Of a stretch of DNA of 64,000 nucleotides, positions 1 through 12,500 are shown one piece after another. The notes under the pieces were generated by a model, which had not been told where the DNA came from, did no database searches, and worked only from the letters and a program-made list of their open reading frames with translations. The stretch is taken from assembly GCA_008360955.1 (NCBI GenBank), contig LUCM01009973.1:1-64000 (forward strand), read 5' to 3'. The DNA is from Fasciolopsis buskii. Taxonomy: Eukaryota; Platyhelminthes; Trematoda; Plagiorchiida; Fasciolidae. How positions within the stretch are numbered: the first letter of the stretch is position 1; each line of letters starts with the position of its first letter. The translations under genes were made by a program, and so were the position numbers.

Positions 1-2157
1 GCAAGCCGTCACACCACGTCAAGGTGTAGTCTCGTTGTGACAGACTGTATGTCGTACTTGACCACGTACGTCGATTCAAACCATGCATTACTTTTAATGT
101 GTTTTTTGCTGCAACCCAACGGTTTATGACACAGGCAGCAAACTCGATCGTCTGTCTGATTCGCCCGTTCGCAACAGCTATGAACAGAAAGTGTTCAAAG
201 AACTGGAAACTTTGACGAGCAGCAAATTAGACGAGTTATGGGGTCAAATTAAGCAGACTATATATTTGGCAACATATTTCGCCTGTGGTTTCTGATCTAG
301 CGTTCATGAAAGATACAGGATCTCGCAAGGTTCGCTGGGTCTAATGGACCAAAATTGCGAGCTGCCTAACTGCAAGGAAGTGAATACGGTGTGTCGACAG
401 TTGCAGCGCCAGTTGACGATAAGTCTTAAGAATGACCATTAGAACTGGTGGGTTAAGGAATCCGAAGAGATGGGGGAAACGGCTGCTGCAGGTGACGGTC
501 AAATACTATTTAAGCTTATACGCGACAGCGGTTGGTGACGAACTTCGGTTAGTGAATTCGTGTGCGATAGGAATAGAGAGCTCATCCATGTTAGACAACA
601 AAGGCTGGGCCGGTGTGCAGAGCACTCTAAGGATCAGTTCGGCTTTCCACACACTAACGTATTTTGACCGACATCTGGAGCTGCAAATCCTCGGGAGGTG
701 TCACTTGATCTCACAGCGGAAGTGGAAGTGGAGTGGAATATTCAACTTGTGAAGAGGCTAAAGCAGTCTTGTTTCATGAAATTTGGAACAAGGGACGTAT
801 TCCATTTTCGTAGGGCGAGTCACTGTACCCATTTTTTTAGAAGAGCACACGGAGTGACTGTAGCAATCATTTTGGAATTAGTTTAATTCCGGTAGTTACT
901 AAGTTGTTAGCTTCGATAATGCTGCGCCGTTTGACACCGATTCGCGAGAGTAATATCCGCGAACAGCAGGCCGGATTTCGTCCAGGTCGACCAAATATTC
1001 ACTCTTCGACAGATACTCGAAACGTACCACACGCACCGGCGCCCTACGATCGTAGTCTTCCTCGACTTGAAAGGTGCTTTCGACTCCGTGGATCGACCAG
1101 CACTACTCAGTGCTCTCCACCGGAAGGGTATGCCAACGAAGTTTGTGAACCTGTTGCGAGCATTGTACTCGCATAGCTATGGTCGCGTTAGGGTATACGG
1201 TGAACTGTCACGTTCATTCGAAACAACTAGTAGCGTTCGACAAGGGTGTCCCATCTCTCCATTCTTGTTCAACTTCGTCATGGACGAGGTGATGGAAAAT
1301 GCTTTAGGAGGTCTCCGGGATGTAGGAGTCGAACTGGGAGGTGGAGGGAAGTTATGCGACCTAGATTACGCAGACGACGTCGTGTGCCTGTTCGAATCTG
1401 CGGACCATGCACAACGGGAACTAGATAGACTATCGAGATCGGTTGCTCGATTTGGCATGTGCTTTGCACCTTCAAAGTGCAAAGTACTGTTACAAGACTG
1501 GACGACAGCAGTGCCGAACTTGGTGCTGAGCGAATAGGAACTAACAATTATGGCTTGTTTCACTTACGTTAGTAGCTGTGTGTCGAACGACGGTAGCTCG
1601 ACAGTGGGCGAAAAGATACGTATTTCGAAGGTTCGAGCAGCTTACGCCAGTCTGAACCAGTTGTGGCGTCGGCCTGAATCACTTGTGGCGTCGGCCTGTT
1701 ACTTCACTGAAGTTTAAAGGTCGTGTGTACTGTGCCCCAATGCGCTCAGTTCTGTTGTACGGTTTCGAGACATGAAATATTCGTGATAATGTTCGTCGGT
1801 TGGACTTTTTCGACCACAGATATGTACGTAGTGTGGCTAGGATTGAATGGAGTGACGAATGAGTAATGCAGAGGTCAGGAATGTAGTATTGGGTGCCACT
1901 TCTGAAAATAGCTTGTTTTAGCGTATGAAACTTAGTAGACTGCGTTGGTTGGGTCACGTGTTGCGTATGACGAATACTCGTCTACCATACCTTGCCCTAT
2001 TTTGTGTTCCTCCTAAGGAATGGAAGAAGCCATGTCGAAGTGAACGGATGCCCTAGCAACGTGGAATGAGAAAATGCACAGCGAACTTTTATAGATATGT
2101 GACGTCAATGGGGCTTGCCTTGTCGCTTAACACTGAACGATGCTGATGTGGGGTTCT
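1..2157 (+). mobile_element. LINE copy A (RTE/jockey-like family 1), 5' end outside window
   Basis: A decayed non-LTR retrotransposon. Positions 1-140 read as the end of an APE endonuclease (DSNHALL, family form DSDHALV). Positions 190-720 read as the endonuclease-RT linker, with frameshifts. Positions 900-1537 are reverse transcriptase, and about 1570-2000 the region after RT, ending in the family motif GHVLRM. The 3' end at 2110-2157 ends in 'aacactgaacgatgctgatg', the tail shared with the other copies. The last coding block is mostly deleted, so the tail follows closely on GHVLRM. Many stops and frameshifts make it inactive. The clade name is approximate. Confidence 0.85.
1067..1537 (+). 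pseudogene. Reverse transcriptase core of LINE copy A
   Basis: An open stretch of 156 codons covers the RT palm: [13 protein letters not shown] (motif A), [16 protein letters not shown] (motif B), [13 protein letters not shown] (motif C, YADD) and the downstream [16 protein letters not shown]. The catalytic aspartates are present. The upstream part of the same RT is in another frame (904-1066), so this is a fragment of a dead gene. It differs at only about four residues from the matching piece on the minus strand at 16465-16986. Confidence 0.88.
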
Positions 2158-2504
2158 TTCCGGCTGGTGTTTCACGCCTACTTGGTTGGTGCGCAAAAAA
2201 TATGGACGTTGAGAGACAGCTCGGACCGGACGTTAGTTGGACGAATGCTATATGGCCTGTCGGTGTATCTTCTTTTCTGTAACAGCTACAAAGCATTTTA
2301 AGATTGTAATGTATGCTGTAAATAAAACATTTTAATTTAATTTTTAGCTTCTCTAGTTTTATTTTTTAAAATTTCAATTAATTTTAATTTTTTTGATTCC
2401 CTAATTAATTTAATTTTAATTTCCTAATTTTCTCTGTTGCACCCGTTCTCTCTCTCTCTCTCTCCCTATATATACATATTTAGTTCACTCACCCGGATAC
2501 TACT
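2158..2504. other. Non-coding, AT-rich stretch with TC and TTAATTT repeats
   Basis: No gene is recognised. It holds an AATAAA at 2321-2326, then an A/T-only tract (2327-2400) made of TTAATTT variants, then a TC microsatellite (about 2446-2464) and a short TATA run. The AATAAA may end the element copy or chance sequence; nothing supports a host gene end here. Confidence 0.5.
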
Positions 2505-2835
2505 TACAGTTTCTATGTATACATATGTATATTCTGGGGCATTTTGCCCTCGTTGGCTCAACTCAGCTGACAAAGAATTATCAACGAATCACAGTGGTAT
2601 TTCTTCTGGGAACTCTTCGACGAGGAGCTTCCATGCACACTCTTGAAGCTACAAATTAGATTCTGGTGAGACATACCAATTTGGGCTGTACAAGTATTAG
2701 GATGTTTGGGCAAGAGAGTACCGGGTACGCAAACCTGACGAGCGATAGTAACCGCGAAACCAGTCATGTGCTCGGGATAAGTTTCGTTCACTCATCCAGA
2801 TACTACTTACAATTTCTACATGTATATACACACTA
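2505..2835 (-). repeat. Interspersed repeat R1, copy 1 (carries a hammerhead motif)
   Basis: The reverse complement matches copy 2 at 34490-34800 over about 300 bases. Shared blocks include 'gtagtatctg.atg.gtgaacga', 'cacgact/ccggtttcgcggttactatcgctcgtcagg' (in two pieces) and 'gattcgttgataattctttgtcag'. Both ends touch TA-rich sequence such as 'gtatacatatgtatattc'. It has no coding capacity. The type is unknown; a Penelope-like terminal repeat or a retrozyme-like non-autonomous element would fit the ribozyme. Confidence 0.8.
2719..2776 (+). ncRNA. Hammerhead ribozyme, type I-like, in repeat R1 copy 1
   Basis: In order: CTGACGA (2735-2741), stem II GCG/CGC (2742-2744 with 2753-2755) around an 8-base loop, GAA (2756-2758), ACCAGT (2759-2764) and C17 at 2765. 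This fits the CUGANGA...GAAA hammerhead core with a GUC cleavage triplet. Stem I is poorly paired here, unlike copy 2, and the stem III palindrome has one change. Core seen in sequence; activity unknown. Confidence 0.6.
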
Positions 2836-3432
2836 ATATGAGGTTGATATTACGTTAGATGAGCTTCTTTGCCACAATGTTTCGTGTTTTGATGAAACTT
2901 TCTACTAATCGGACCATAAGGTGACACAAAAGTTTAAGAAACCCTAGCCAGTAGATTTGTCATGTTTAGCTTCCGATTTGGCTCACCAGTTTGGCTGATT
3001 AGATTGTTAGGGATCTTCGGCCTACTGGCAGTGGAATCATCATTGAATTATCCATGTTCGAACCCTCTTCATGTATATGGTGCTTATATGCATGTTTCTT
3101 CCCTTCGTCTTCCTCTTTGGTTTGATTCGGTTGTTTTTGCCTGAGCCAATATTCTGAATTGGGAATTGACTAAAACAGCACCGTGAGATAAACGGTAGTG
3201 AACGGTAACGTAGTCAGTGATCCTTTACGATTTGCTATTCTTTTCTTATTGACCCAGAACTCTCGTGTGTTTTCCTCTTGGTTTCATAAATCATGTTATG
3301 AATTTTTAGCTCTTATTCGAAGTGGCAAAAACGTCCCGAATTTTCTTATTCTGTGATCACCAGAAGACGTTGGAACCGGTTGCGGAATGATAGCAATCAT
3401 TATCACCCTTTGAATTTGTGTGATTCGGTGCT
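2836..3432. other. Upstream flank of ZCRB1, nothing recognised
   Basis: No coding similarity, repeat or RNA gene is visible. The ZCRB1 promoter and 5' UTR should lie here, but I see no reliable element. Confidence 0.4.
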
Positions 3433-3545
3433 ATGAGTCGTGGTCTCGCTCCGAGCAAGAGCACTGTTTATATCGGCAATTTGCCATTCTCGCTCACAAA
3501 CAATGACTTGCATCAGATCCTTTCTCCGTTCGGTAAAGTTGTTCG
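3433..3545 (+). CDS. ZCRB1: ZCRB1 coding exon 1 (start and RNP2)
   Basis: Encodes residues 1-37 and two bases of Arg38. It begins [19 protein letters not shown], which matches the conserved family N-terminus closely. The donor is GTACGC at 3546, giving a phase 2 intron. No TATA box or other promoter element is evident upstream, and the 5' UTR limit cannot be set. Confidence 0.93.
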
Positions 3546-6500
3546 GTACGCCACTGCAGGCACGTTTTCAACATCTCGATGCTTAGTAATACGATATTTT
3601 TTTCCTTCTTTATTCTGTGTTAAGTAACAAAATCCTTATTCGTGACTCAAAATAGATCAGTGCGTTACACGGGAACTTACTTAACACTATTCATGAACGT
3701 TCTCAAAAAATATGGCTATTAGTTATTTCTGTAAGATTTTTGGTTACTAACAGATCGTTCATTCAGCAGTTAGGTCGAATACAACCCTTGTACAATATAG
3801 CATTTGATCGAATGCTCAAGATGGATCCACCTAAACCAGTCCTTTTTTCGTCCGCAGACGGGTCTTAGTCTGTGACAAACATTCGCTACTGTTCAAATGG
3901 AAAGAAATTACGTATAGTAAACTTATTTTGTTTCTGTTTCTTTTCGCTCCATCTCTTCCATTACTTATATACGCATGATATATATATATATATATAATAT
4001 CTGCAGCTCAGGTTGCACATTATAGAGCTTAGAAGGCGTACACTGAGTTATAACGTTTATTGTGACGTTTCGGTCCAAACTAGGACTCGTCAAACGTGAA
4101 TGAGCGATTGAATGGGATCGCTGGTTCCGCTTGTTTTGGTGCATTGTCCCTCCGTTAGTCTCTATTCAGCATCGTGGTTCTTGTTAAGATGACGTAGTGT
4201 TTATCAATCTCGACATCTCGATTGGACTCATTCAGTCAGCATGTTGAGATATAGATTGAGATTATCCCAAGGGTTACAGTGATCACACGCCTTTTACATA
4301 ATCCAAATTGTGGCAAATATCAAGGTTTTTCGTTCTTAGAGAAGCAGATTAGGGTTGACACTGGGGTGCTAATAAACAGTTTGTTTATTTTTGGAGGCTG
4401 GTGACTTAATTTTTGGGTGTTTTGACGGTATTCTACATTTCCCCCTTCCCTTTGCTAATGTATTCTGCAGGATCACCGTCGTCAAAGATAAAGATAGTCG
4501 CCGTAGCAAGGGAGTCGCATTCGCACTGTTTCTGGAACGTGAGCAAGCAAGAGACTGCGCAGTCAAATTGAATAATACGAAGGTGATTTGACAGTTCAAT
4601 TTTTATAACGTTTCGTGCATGAGCCTAGTGGAAGGGACATGCTTTGGGGCCACTAGGGACCAATGCATGAAGGGGGTACCGGTAGTCATGACACTCCAAA
4701 TTGGAGTGACAGAACCAAGGATAGTTCCATTAAGTCGCGTGTCTTAAGTAGCTGGGCAACAACGAGTTGCCGTCTACCATAATGTATGCGGTTTTGATGA
4801 GTCTGTTTGGGTCTTCTGAATTGTTGCTGCGACCGGCCGTATATGCATGAATGCATTATCTGATACCCTGCAAAGTATCTGCGTGATTCGAATCCACATT
4901 CTCGCCTCCCGCATCGCCCACAAATCGTGAACGACACTGAAGCTGCAGTCATTTATTCATTCTGTTTTCTTCAGGTTTGACTTTTCAGATTTCCCCTGGT
5001 AATCTGGTTTTGGAGTATGATTGTATCGTCCCGGTGGGAGACAAAATACTAACCTTCGAGAACATATCGAACCGCCTGTCAGTGAAGATAACATTGCGCT
5101 TTATGGGTGCTAAGTTCTTTTCCTGCCCGTTTCTACCTACAAAATTGCGTCACAGCTATCGGTGTTGTTGGGTAAATTGCAATCCGCGTTGCAATGTATT
5201 TTTTAACGCTCGATAACTTGAGACGTGCGGTCTTCATGATACCAGCCTATCAATAAAGGGCTTCACGTGAAGTGCGACAGACACCGCGTTCGTATCGGCA
5301 GAGTGGATACTTTCAAACTAAAAGTTGCGGGCAACGCTCAAGCTCTATCCAAAGCGGTCGTATCCAAACTCGGCCTGAGTGAGGGAGTGGAAGCATGAAT
5401 TCACGGAGCTAGAAGTATCCACCTCTATCGTCTCTCGTGACCAATCTGACAAAGCAAAATGCCACAGAAAAGATTGGGTTTCTACAGGAAACTTTAGATA
5501 TGGCGGTTAGACTAGGTATGCGCGATATCGCAGCTTACCCGATTTCCACAACCTTCACTGTGAAACTACACGCTCAGCAAAAGGCAATAGTAGACGATTC
5601 CGGTCTGAAATTGCAAACCGGAGACGTCGCTGTTGGAGACGTTTACAACTGATGCGCTACTCTTCGACAAATGCGCAACGTCCACTTGTGCTACGCGATG
5701 ATAGTTACCTGACCATCTCATATCGGAGTGCGAATAATATCTTTAAATGTGTCGAACGCGTCATTCAGGTGTTCTGTTGCCCCTCCATCAAATCCATCTA
5801 TGTTAGGTCACGCCATTGAGCAATTTGGAGTTTTAACAAATCGGAAGCCAATGAATAACAGCAAATCACTTGGGAGATAACATCGCTCTCAAGGTCTTCC
5901 AGTCATGTTTGCCATTCTTGTTGAACCTATCCACTAGTTTAATCTGTCGTACCTAAGGCACCGAGGTTTTTGCTAAAGACGGTTTCATATTCTAAAATGG
6001 ACGAGAAAACTATTTGCACGAACCACAGGGGAATCAATCATATTGACGAGGTGAGTAGGGCGCTTGTAACTATTTTTTTCACCTAACCTCTTCATTGATG
6101 TTCGGGACGCTCGATGACGTTCCAACCATTGCTGTTTTCGTCGAAGAAGGGAGTGTGTTGACAAGATATACATGCTCCTGCGATTTCCAGAGTGGCGTTG
6201 TAAGATTCAGCTGCTAACTACGAGGTGCTCCATTGACTTGTGCACAGTATTCGACCTTGTCAACTCACGATCACTCTGGAGTACAGTGCAAAGCGAGGGA
6301 ATGCATGAAAAGTACAACAGTCGGTAGAGTTGTAATGCTCGACGGCATTGGCGGACGTTTGCATCTCTGGCGAAAAGCCCGCACAGTACTCACTCGACTC
6401 CGGCTTCCACCAAAGCCTCTCTCTATTACCAGTCCTGTATAAATATTGCTGTACACCGGATTTTGGGTCGCACTCTCAGAAACGTCTTTTAAATACAATG

Positions 6501-9500
6501 CAGCCACGAGTCCTGGGTTGCGGAACTGGAATTCACCGGTGACACTGTCATTTTAGGAAGAGATCCCGCACTTTATCCAGCCGGTTCTAGCCCGGATTGT
6601 GTGTGAAACTAATGTAGTGGATCGGGAGATATTTCAAAAATGAAGTTCTTCACGGCTTCGCACTACGAAATACATTCCGTACACTTTATTGTTGAAATTA
6701 TTTTACCGATGCGTCACTTCAAATACTTCAGTTCTATTTAGCCGAAAGGCCAGATCAGAAACAAGATTAAGATCCGCGTGAATTGTACAAGGAGGGCGTT
6801 TGCAGGGCTTCCCAGAATGTGCTCTCGCGGTGAGATAAACTTCCACATGAAGCTGCACACTTACTTAGCTGCCGGAGGTGGCCGAATGGATTAAGCGTCG
6901 GTCATCGAAAGGGTCAGAAGTTCGAATCCCAAATCTTCCGGTCACTTTGGTAATGGACGACAACTCGCTGTTGTCCGGCTCGTTACCACACTTTGTGTGT
7001 TTCTATGCCATTTCAAGTTTCAAGGTCATAGTTGCGGATCCCCCCTCCCCCATTGTATGTAGGCCGTACCGGGGCATGTATCTTCCACTGCACTCATGCT
7101 TCGTGCGTTTAATAAAAAGTGTTGCACATGCAATACTAGACAGTTTCGATCACTGATACCTGCGATGTATGACCAAAATGAAGCAACGTGATTCCATCTC
7201 AAGATCTACCGTGTGTGAATACCGCGTAGGTACAGATTAACTATTATTTTTCAACAATTTCGCCTGCAGAGAAGCTTACTTCCTTCACATCGATCGGACT
7301 GGGAAGTATCGCTTTGATAGGCGGCTAAATTTGTACTTTGGCATTGTTAAGGGAAATATGAATCGCTTCGGCTTTCATTCGGTAGTTGGAGTACGTAGCT
7401 GGCGCAACAACCGAATTTTGCGGCATGCGGATCTTACCCCGGAGAAGTCCAAAAAGTCGCACTGTTTTGTAGTTCTGTTATCTGTAGCACCTGATCCATA
7501 TTGGATGTTTGTTATGTTTGTCTATGAGAAAAATTGGCAATGATGCGATTCCTCGGAATCAAGTGAGACTGATATAAACAACATCAAGTGAATGAAGTAG
7601 GCCAGGCCTGACCAGCTTTAAGCCTCGACGCAGGTCAGGATCACTCCCTTGCCAGACAGAGTTGAGAGTTATTTGACTGTAAAACTTGCCTTGAGAAAGA
7701 TTACCCAAGGTGATCAAAATGTTGTAATGCACCTACCAACAACGCTTTGTTATGGAATTTGTCATTCACGTTTAAAAGCAACACATGGCTCATCGATTTT
7801 TCGATGCATTCCTCACGTCGTTCTGTCCTGATATTTTCAAGATTGTCGACTTTAAGTTTTCTATGGTATGCTTTACGTGCTTATGAAATGAAAGGAGCGT
7901 ACTCCGTAGTCATTAGAACCCACTATCTAGGGCGATGGGTAACTGGGACCCATGGCCTGTAATCAAATGAGGCGTCAATAGGTGGGATGTTGGAGGGTCG
8001 GATGACAGCACACTGCTAGCTGTCGTCAAAAGCATTCTGGTTTTCGTGTCTCGGCCAGAGTCAAGTGGAAGTGAAAACCAGAGAAAAGGCTATTATTCTG
8101 AGAGACAAGGGGCGATCAGCCACTCAACATGCATTGTTTGTCTATGGAAAGTTAACGGTAGTCATGTTAACTGACGGAGGACCACGTGATTTCTGTTGTG
8201 CCACTAAAAGGGACGGAGTCTGGGCTGGAAGCGAGACGGCCGATTGAAGTTGCTGGGATTAGCAACAGAGCACTGCCACTCTGAGCGTCGTGATTGACTG
8301 AAAAAATGCCTCGGCAACCAACTGACTGACACTAGCTGCTTCCTCACGTGTTCCGAATGTGAGCTTTGAGGATGACGGGCACACGTCGTTAGAAACGTCA
8401 GAAATGGTATGGAACTGGTTTAATGGCTGGAATATTGTCCCATAACGGTTTCCTGGTTTGGATGAAGTTTTGTGTACTCAGAGACTTGGTTAGTATAGGT
8501 GTGCGATTTCCCCGAAACCTGAGGATTCCAGGGTTTATTTAAACTAGCTGAAAATTCACTAAGTTGACGGAAACCCTGGTTCTCTTTCTTACGTTTTCTA
8601 CTTGGTTGACAGATTTTCGGACGCACAGTGAAGGCCTCCATTGCCAGAGACAACGGTCGCGCTGCTGAATTCATTCGACGTCGGGAATATCCCAATAAAT
8701 CTCGGTGTTACGAATGTGGGGTGAGCTCAGTTTGGGTTCTTTATTTTTGGTTGTAATTCAGTTTTCTGAGGTTTCATTGATTCATTATTTGTACTTAATT
8801 CTGACTCCAAATTAATTCTTATTTACAGACTAAAACTTTCCCCTTTTTGCCTGGACTTCATGGCAGGCTAAATAACGTTATCGTTCCCCAGGTCCGTCGT
8901 GAACGAATTCGAATATTTTACCTTACTACTTGAATACCATTTAGTAGTTATTTTAGTATTAAGCAAACATGAGCGGTCACGTCTTTCGACAGAATTGACG
9001 TTGACCATAGAACCTCTGTTTTCGCGAAATCAACTGTTGTGCAGTAGTTCAGGATGCATGTAAAATCCGAAAAAGTAGAATACTGAATCATGGTTAAACG
9101 GAACATTTTCTCTGTAATTTTCGTGAAACCTCTTGATTCCTTTGTTATGGGTCTGCAGTTTTTCAGGAGCAAGAATGGACTGATCTAAGAACTGCAAATG
9201 ATGGATGGAAGACACTCACGTTTGGGCCTGAGTATCTTCACAATAATAGAATATTGCGGTAGAAAAATGGCATAAAGACTGTTTTTGGTCTTAGGGTATC
9301 GTGCTCCTTAGCCCAACCCATGGGAAACCTGCTGACGGTTGGACCATTTGTAAAACACCCGCCAACAAACTTCCTTGGTATTCGTTGCTGTTCGAGGTGA
9401 GTAGTCTTTGAAAATTGCGTTGGGGTAGCCAGTATATGGCGAGAACCTTAACTGATTGTAGGGCTGAAATAAATTAGATACATTTGGAGAAATTGAGCGG

Positions 9501-12500
9501 TATGATTTAACAGAGTGGCTAATAGCGTTCTTCTGTTTAGGTTCTCTTCGGTCATTAATTTTCGTTTGTCTGCCCATTATCATCTTGGCTATGTATTTTG
9601 CGGTTTGATCGTATTTTTTGATATCGACGGAATTAGAGCTGATTGGTATCGGTCTAGTTATTGTCAAAGTCTAATATTGTTGGTGTGCATAGGAGACAAA
9701 ATGAAGTCTATTAAATTTAGTTTTTTATGCCTAATGACCTTGTACTAACTTGTGCTGGTACCCTCTAAAAGCCCACAGCCACTACTTTCCTCATTCTAAG
9801 AGCAGAATTTGTCTCAATCGATCGTGAAGTTCTCTGGCGCTCATTCTCACTGAAGGGTTTGTAACATTTTCAATTCATTTTTCTTGCCTCTGTATTCTAA
9901 CAGCTGAAGGCTAGTTAGTGCTTGCGGATATCTTTCACCTGAGTTCACCACAAGAATCCGTGTTCTCCAGGGTTTCCGATTCTCACCTTCTCGTTTGAAC
10001 TTTGTAATTCAGATGATTTCGGGAATCAACCTTTCCTCAGGTGGGAGTAGTGATATTGCTGTTTACCCAGATTGTACGCAGCATCATCTAGAAAATGCTG
10101 ATAGTGTTATGTTAATGATCGGAGATCCAGGAAAAATGCAATTTCTTCGCGATCGTCTGAACGACAATGTTTCTATGTTTGGGACAAGTGTCGTTCATTT
10201 TCAAGGTGAAAAATGCAGTTGCTGGACTGGATCGGTTGAACTGTGAAACTTGTTCTTGCGGGATAGGAGTTCGACAATGCAGTTACATTGCACATGGTGG
10301 TCATAAATTAGATGAAATACCTTCGCGTATCCAGCAAGCTCGGCAGACACTCAATTGTTTGAAACTTTTTTGGTGTCACTTCGATATCCACTTGTTGATC
10401 AAAGGTCGAGTCTTCACTGCAGCAGTAAGATCGGTCCTGACATCAGGCTAGTAAACGTAATAATGATGGATCGGCGAATACTTTTAGTTTCTCAGTAAAC
10501 TGTGTCTGAGAAATATTGGTAGAACATTGTGGTGGACTGGTATTAGCTGCTCTGAAATCAGGTGTCAAGTATTAGGTTTCAGAGTCCAGTCGAAAGAACA
10601 AGCACTAAATTTAATTAGATTATAGTTGTTGGGACAAGTGTCACGTGTGCCCGCGGATTGGCTTACTCTCAGTGTACATTGCTTTCCGATGCAGATAATG
10701 ATTGGAAGAAGGTCATGGCAAAAGGATATGGAAACGAACCAGTGACTGTCTCTAGTAGGTCCAGTTAGGTTACTGAGTTGAGGTTCACGAGGTACCCCAA
10801 TGCCGTGACTTAGGACTAAAAGCAATGTTGTCCACTGCTGCAATCGGTAGCATTCTTGTATTTGGAATATTTCTGCTTCTCTACGGACCTCCTATCTTAC
10901 AAGATTTCGTCTCACTAATAAACGGTGCTGCATACTGTTGAAATCAGAGCAGGTTAATTCGAGGTTGAAGTCTGTCTAAACTGAAGCTGATATCTTACTG
11001 TACCATGTTTTGTCTGTCATTTAGAGTTTGGATGTTCTATGTTTTTTTCAATGTCCACGACCTACTGCAAAATTCTTATCATTTCCATTGTCATTGTCTT
11101 GTGTTGAATGCTTCCAGGAATATGGTCATTTGAGTTACGGATGTCCTCGAAATGCCCTCGGCGGACGTGACCCACCACCCAAGAAGAAAAAACTGAGAAA
11201 ATCTCGGTGAGTTCGTTCGTCCGTTCTTTTTTCCGAGCCTCCGGAGTGTAATCCCATTTATTTTTCGTCTTCATGAAGTCGTTCATACATCTTCCGCTTT
11301 ATTGATTCACACAGTCTGAATGAGTCTGCGACTGTGATTCTCGTGGTTTTTTCCTGCCGTTTTTGATTGCCCTTCTCATCTTAGCGCGCATCCATTTGTG
11401 TCGCGTTGTGAATATAACTGCACCATTCGAGGACATGGAAATTGGCGGGCCAGCTAAATATGTTTGATTGCTGTCACTGGGTTGGTCTATTTTGGTAGGA
11501 GAACTATTTCACTCTATGGTGGTGGTGATTCAGTCTACTGACTGATTTACCTAATCCAAATTTCACAGCCCCATTTTCTCGGGTCCAGAATGTTTGACTA
11601 ATGTCCGAGTTTTAGCGAGTGGATCCAAGTGTTTATCGAAGATGTGCTCTGAATAAGGGAACGTAAACGGTTGCGCGTCAGATGTGCGGCATTTCACCGA
11701 TGCCCCAAAGGCCTCTCCCTTTAGTCTTTCTGAGATACCGCCGTAATTCTTGTCAACTCAACTTCGATTTATTTCCCATTCAATCCACAAGTTCCTCGTT
11801 CCCAATGGAACTCTCTGTTAGTCCAAACTTGCTTCCCGGACTGTATAATGAAAGACGGCTCGTAACTGGATGTGATCTCAGTGCAGGCTTGCGTAGGGAT
11901 CGCGAGATCTGGTGGTCTCAGCGAGCTTCGGAGATGAAACATGCTGCAGCCATGAGAAATTCCCCCAAGCTGTTTCACCTCATCCCAGCTACCGGTAGAA
12001 CAACACCAGGTATGAGCGAAACGATCTGTGAATCCTACCCGCAATCAACGTCGATGTCTTCTATGCTGAGTGGAGCAACTCCCGCATCAATTCCGGCAAG
12101 CGCTCAGTGGGCTGTTACAACAGATCAACCAACTGAGGTGGAGATCCTCAGGATAATCCGAACCTTGGGACCTAATAAAGCGCCGGGCTCTGGTGGGCTT
12201 TTCCGACCTCTATTTAGAAATGAGGTAAATATGCGTATATCCAAGGCTCGGGCAGCTTACGCTGGACTGAACCACTTGTGGCGTCGGCCTGATATTTCAC
12301 TGAAGTTGAAAGGTCGTGTGTACTGTGCTGCATTGCGTCCAGTTCTGTTGTACGGTTGCGAAATGTGGAGTATGCGTGTGGGCGATGTTCGTCGGTTGGA
12401 GGTTTTCGACAACCGATGTTTACGTATTGTGGCTAGGATTGGATGGAGTGACCGGGTGAGTAATGCAGAGGTCAGGAATGTAGTATTGGGTGCCACTTCT

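Noticed and set aside
2321..2326. AATAAA as the poly(A) signal of an upstream host gene
   Set aside because: It lies just after a LINE tail in AT-only sequence; no host coding sequence precedes it in the window.
3546..3555. U12-type splice site in a minor-spliceosome gene (self-regulation)
   Set aside because: All four donors are GT with ordinary or weak U2-type context; none resembles RTATCCTT.
6871..6941. Functional tRNA-Ser gene
   Set aside because: The T stem does not pair, the anticodon arm is not formed, and SINE-like sequence follows; called a tRNA-derived repeat instead.
9308..9667. 119-codon minus-strand frame in intron 3 as a nested gene
   Set aside because: No recognisable motif, no similarity to repeats in the window, low-complexity composition.
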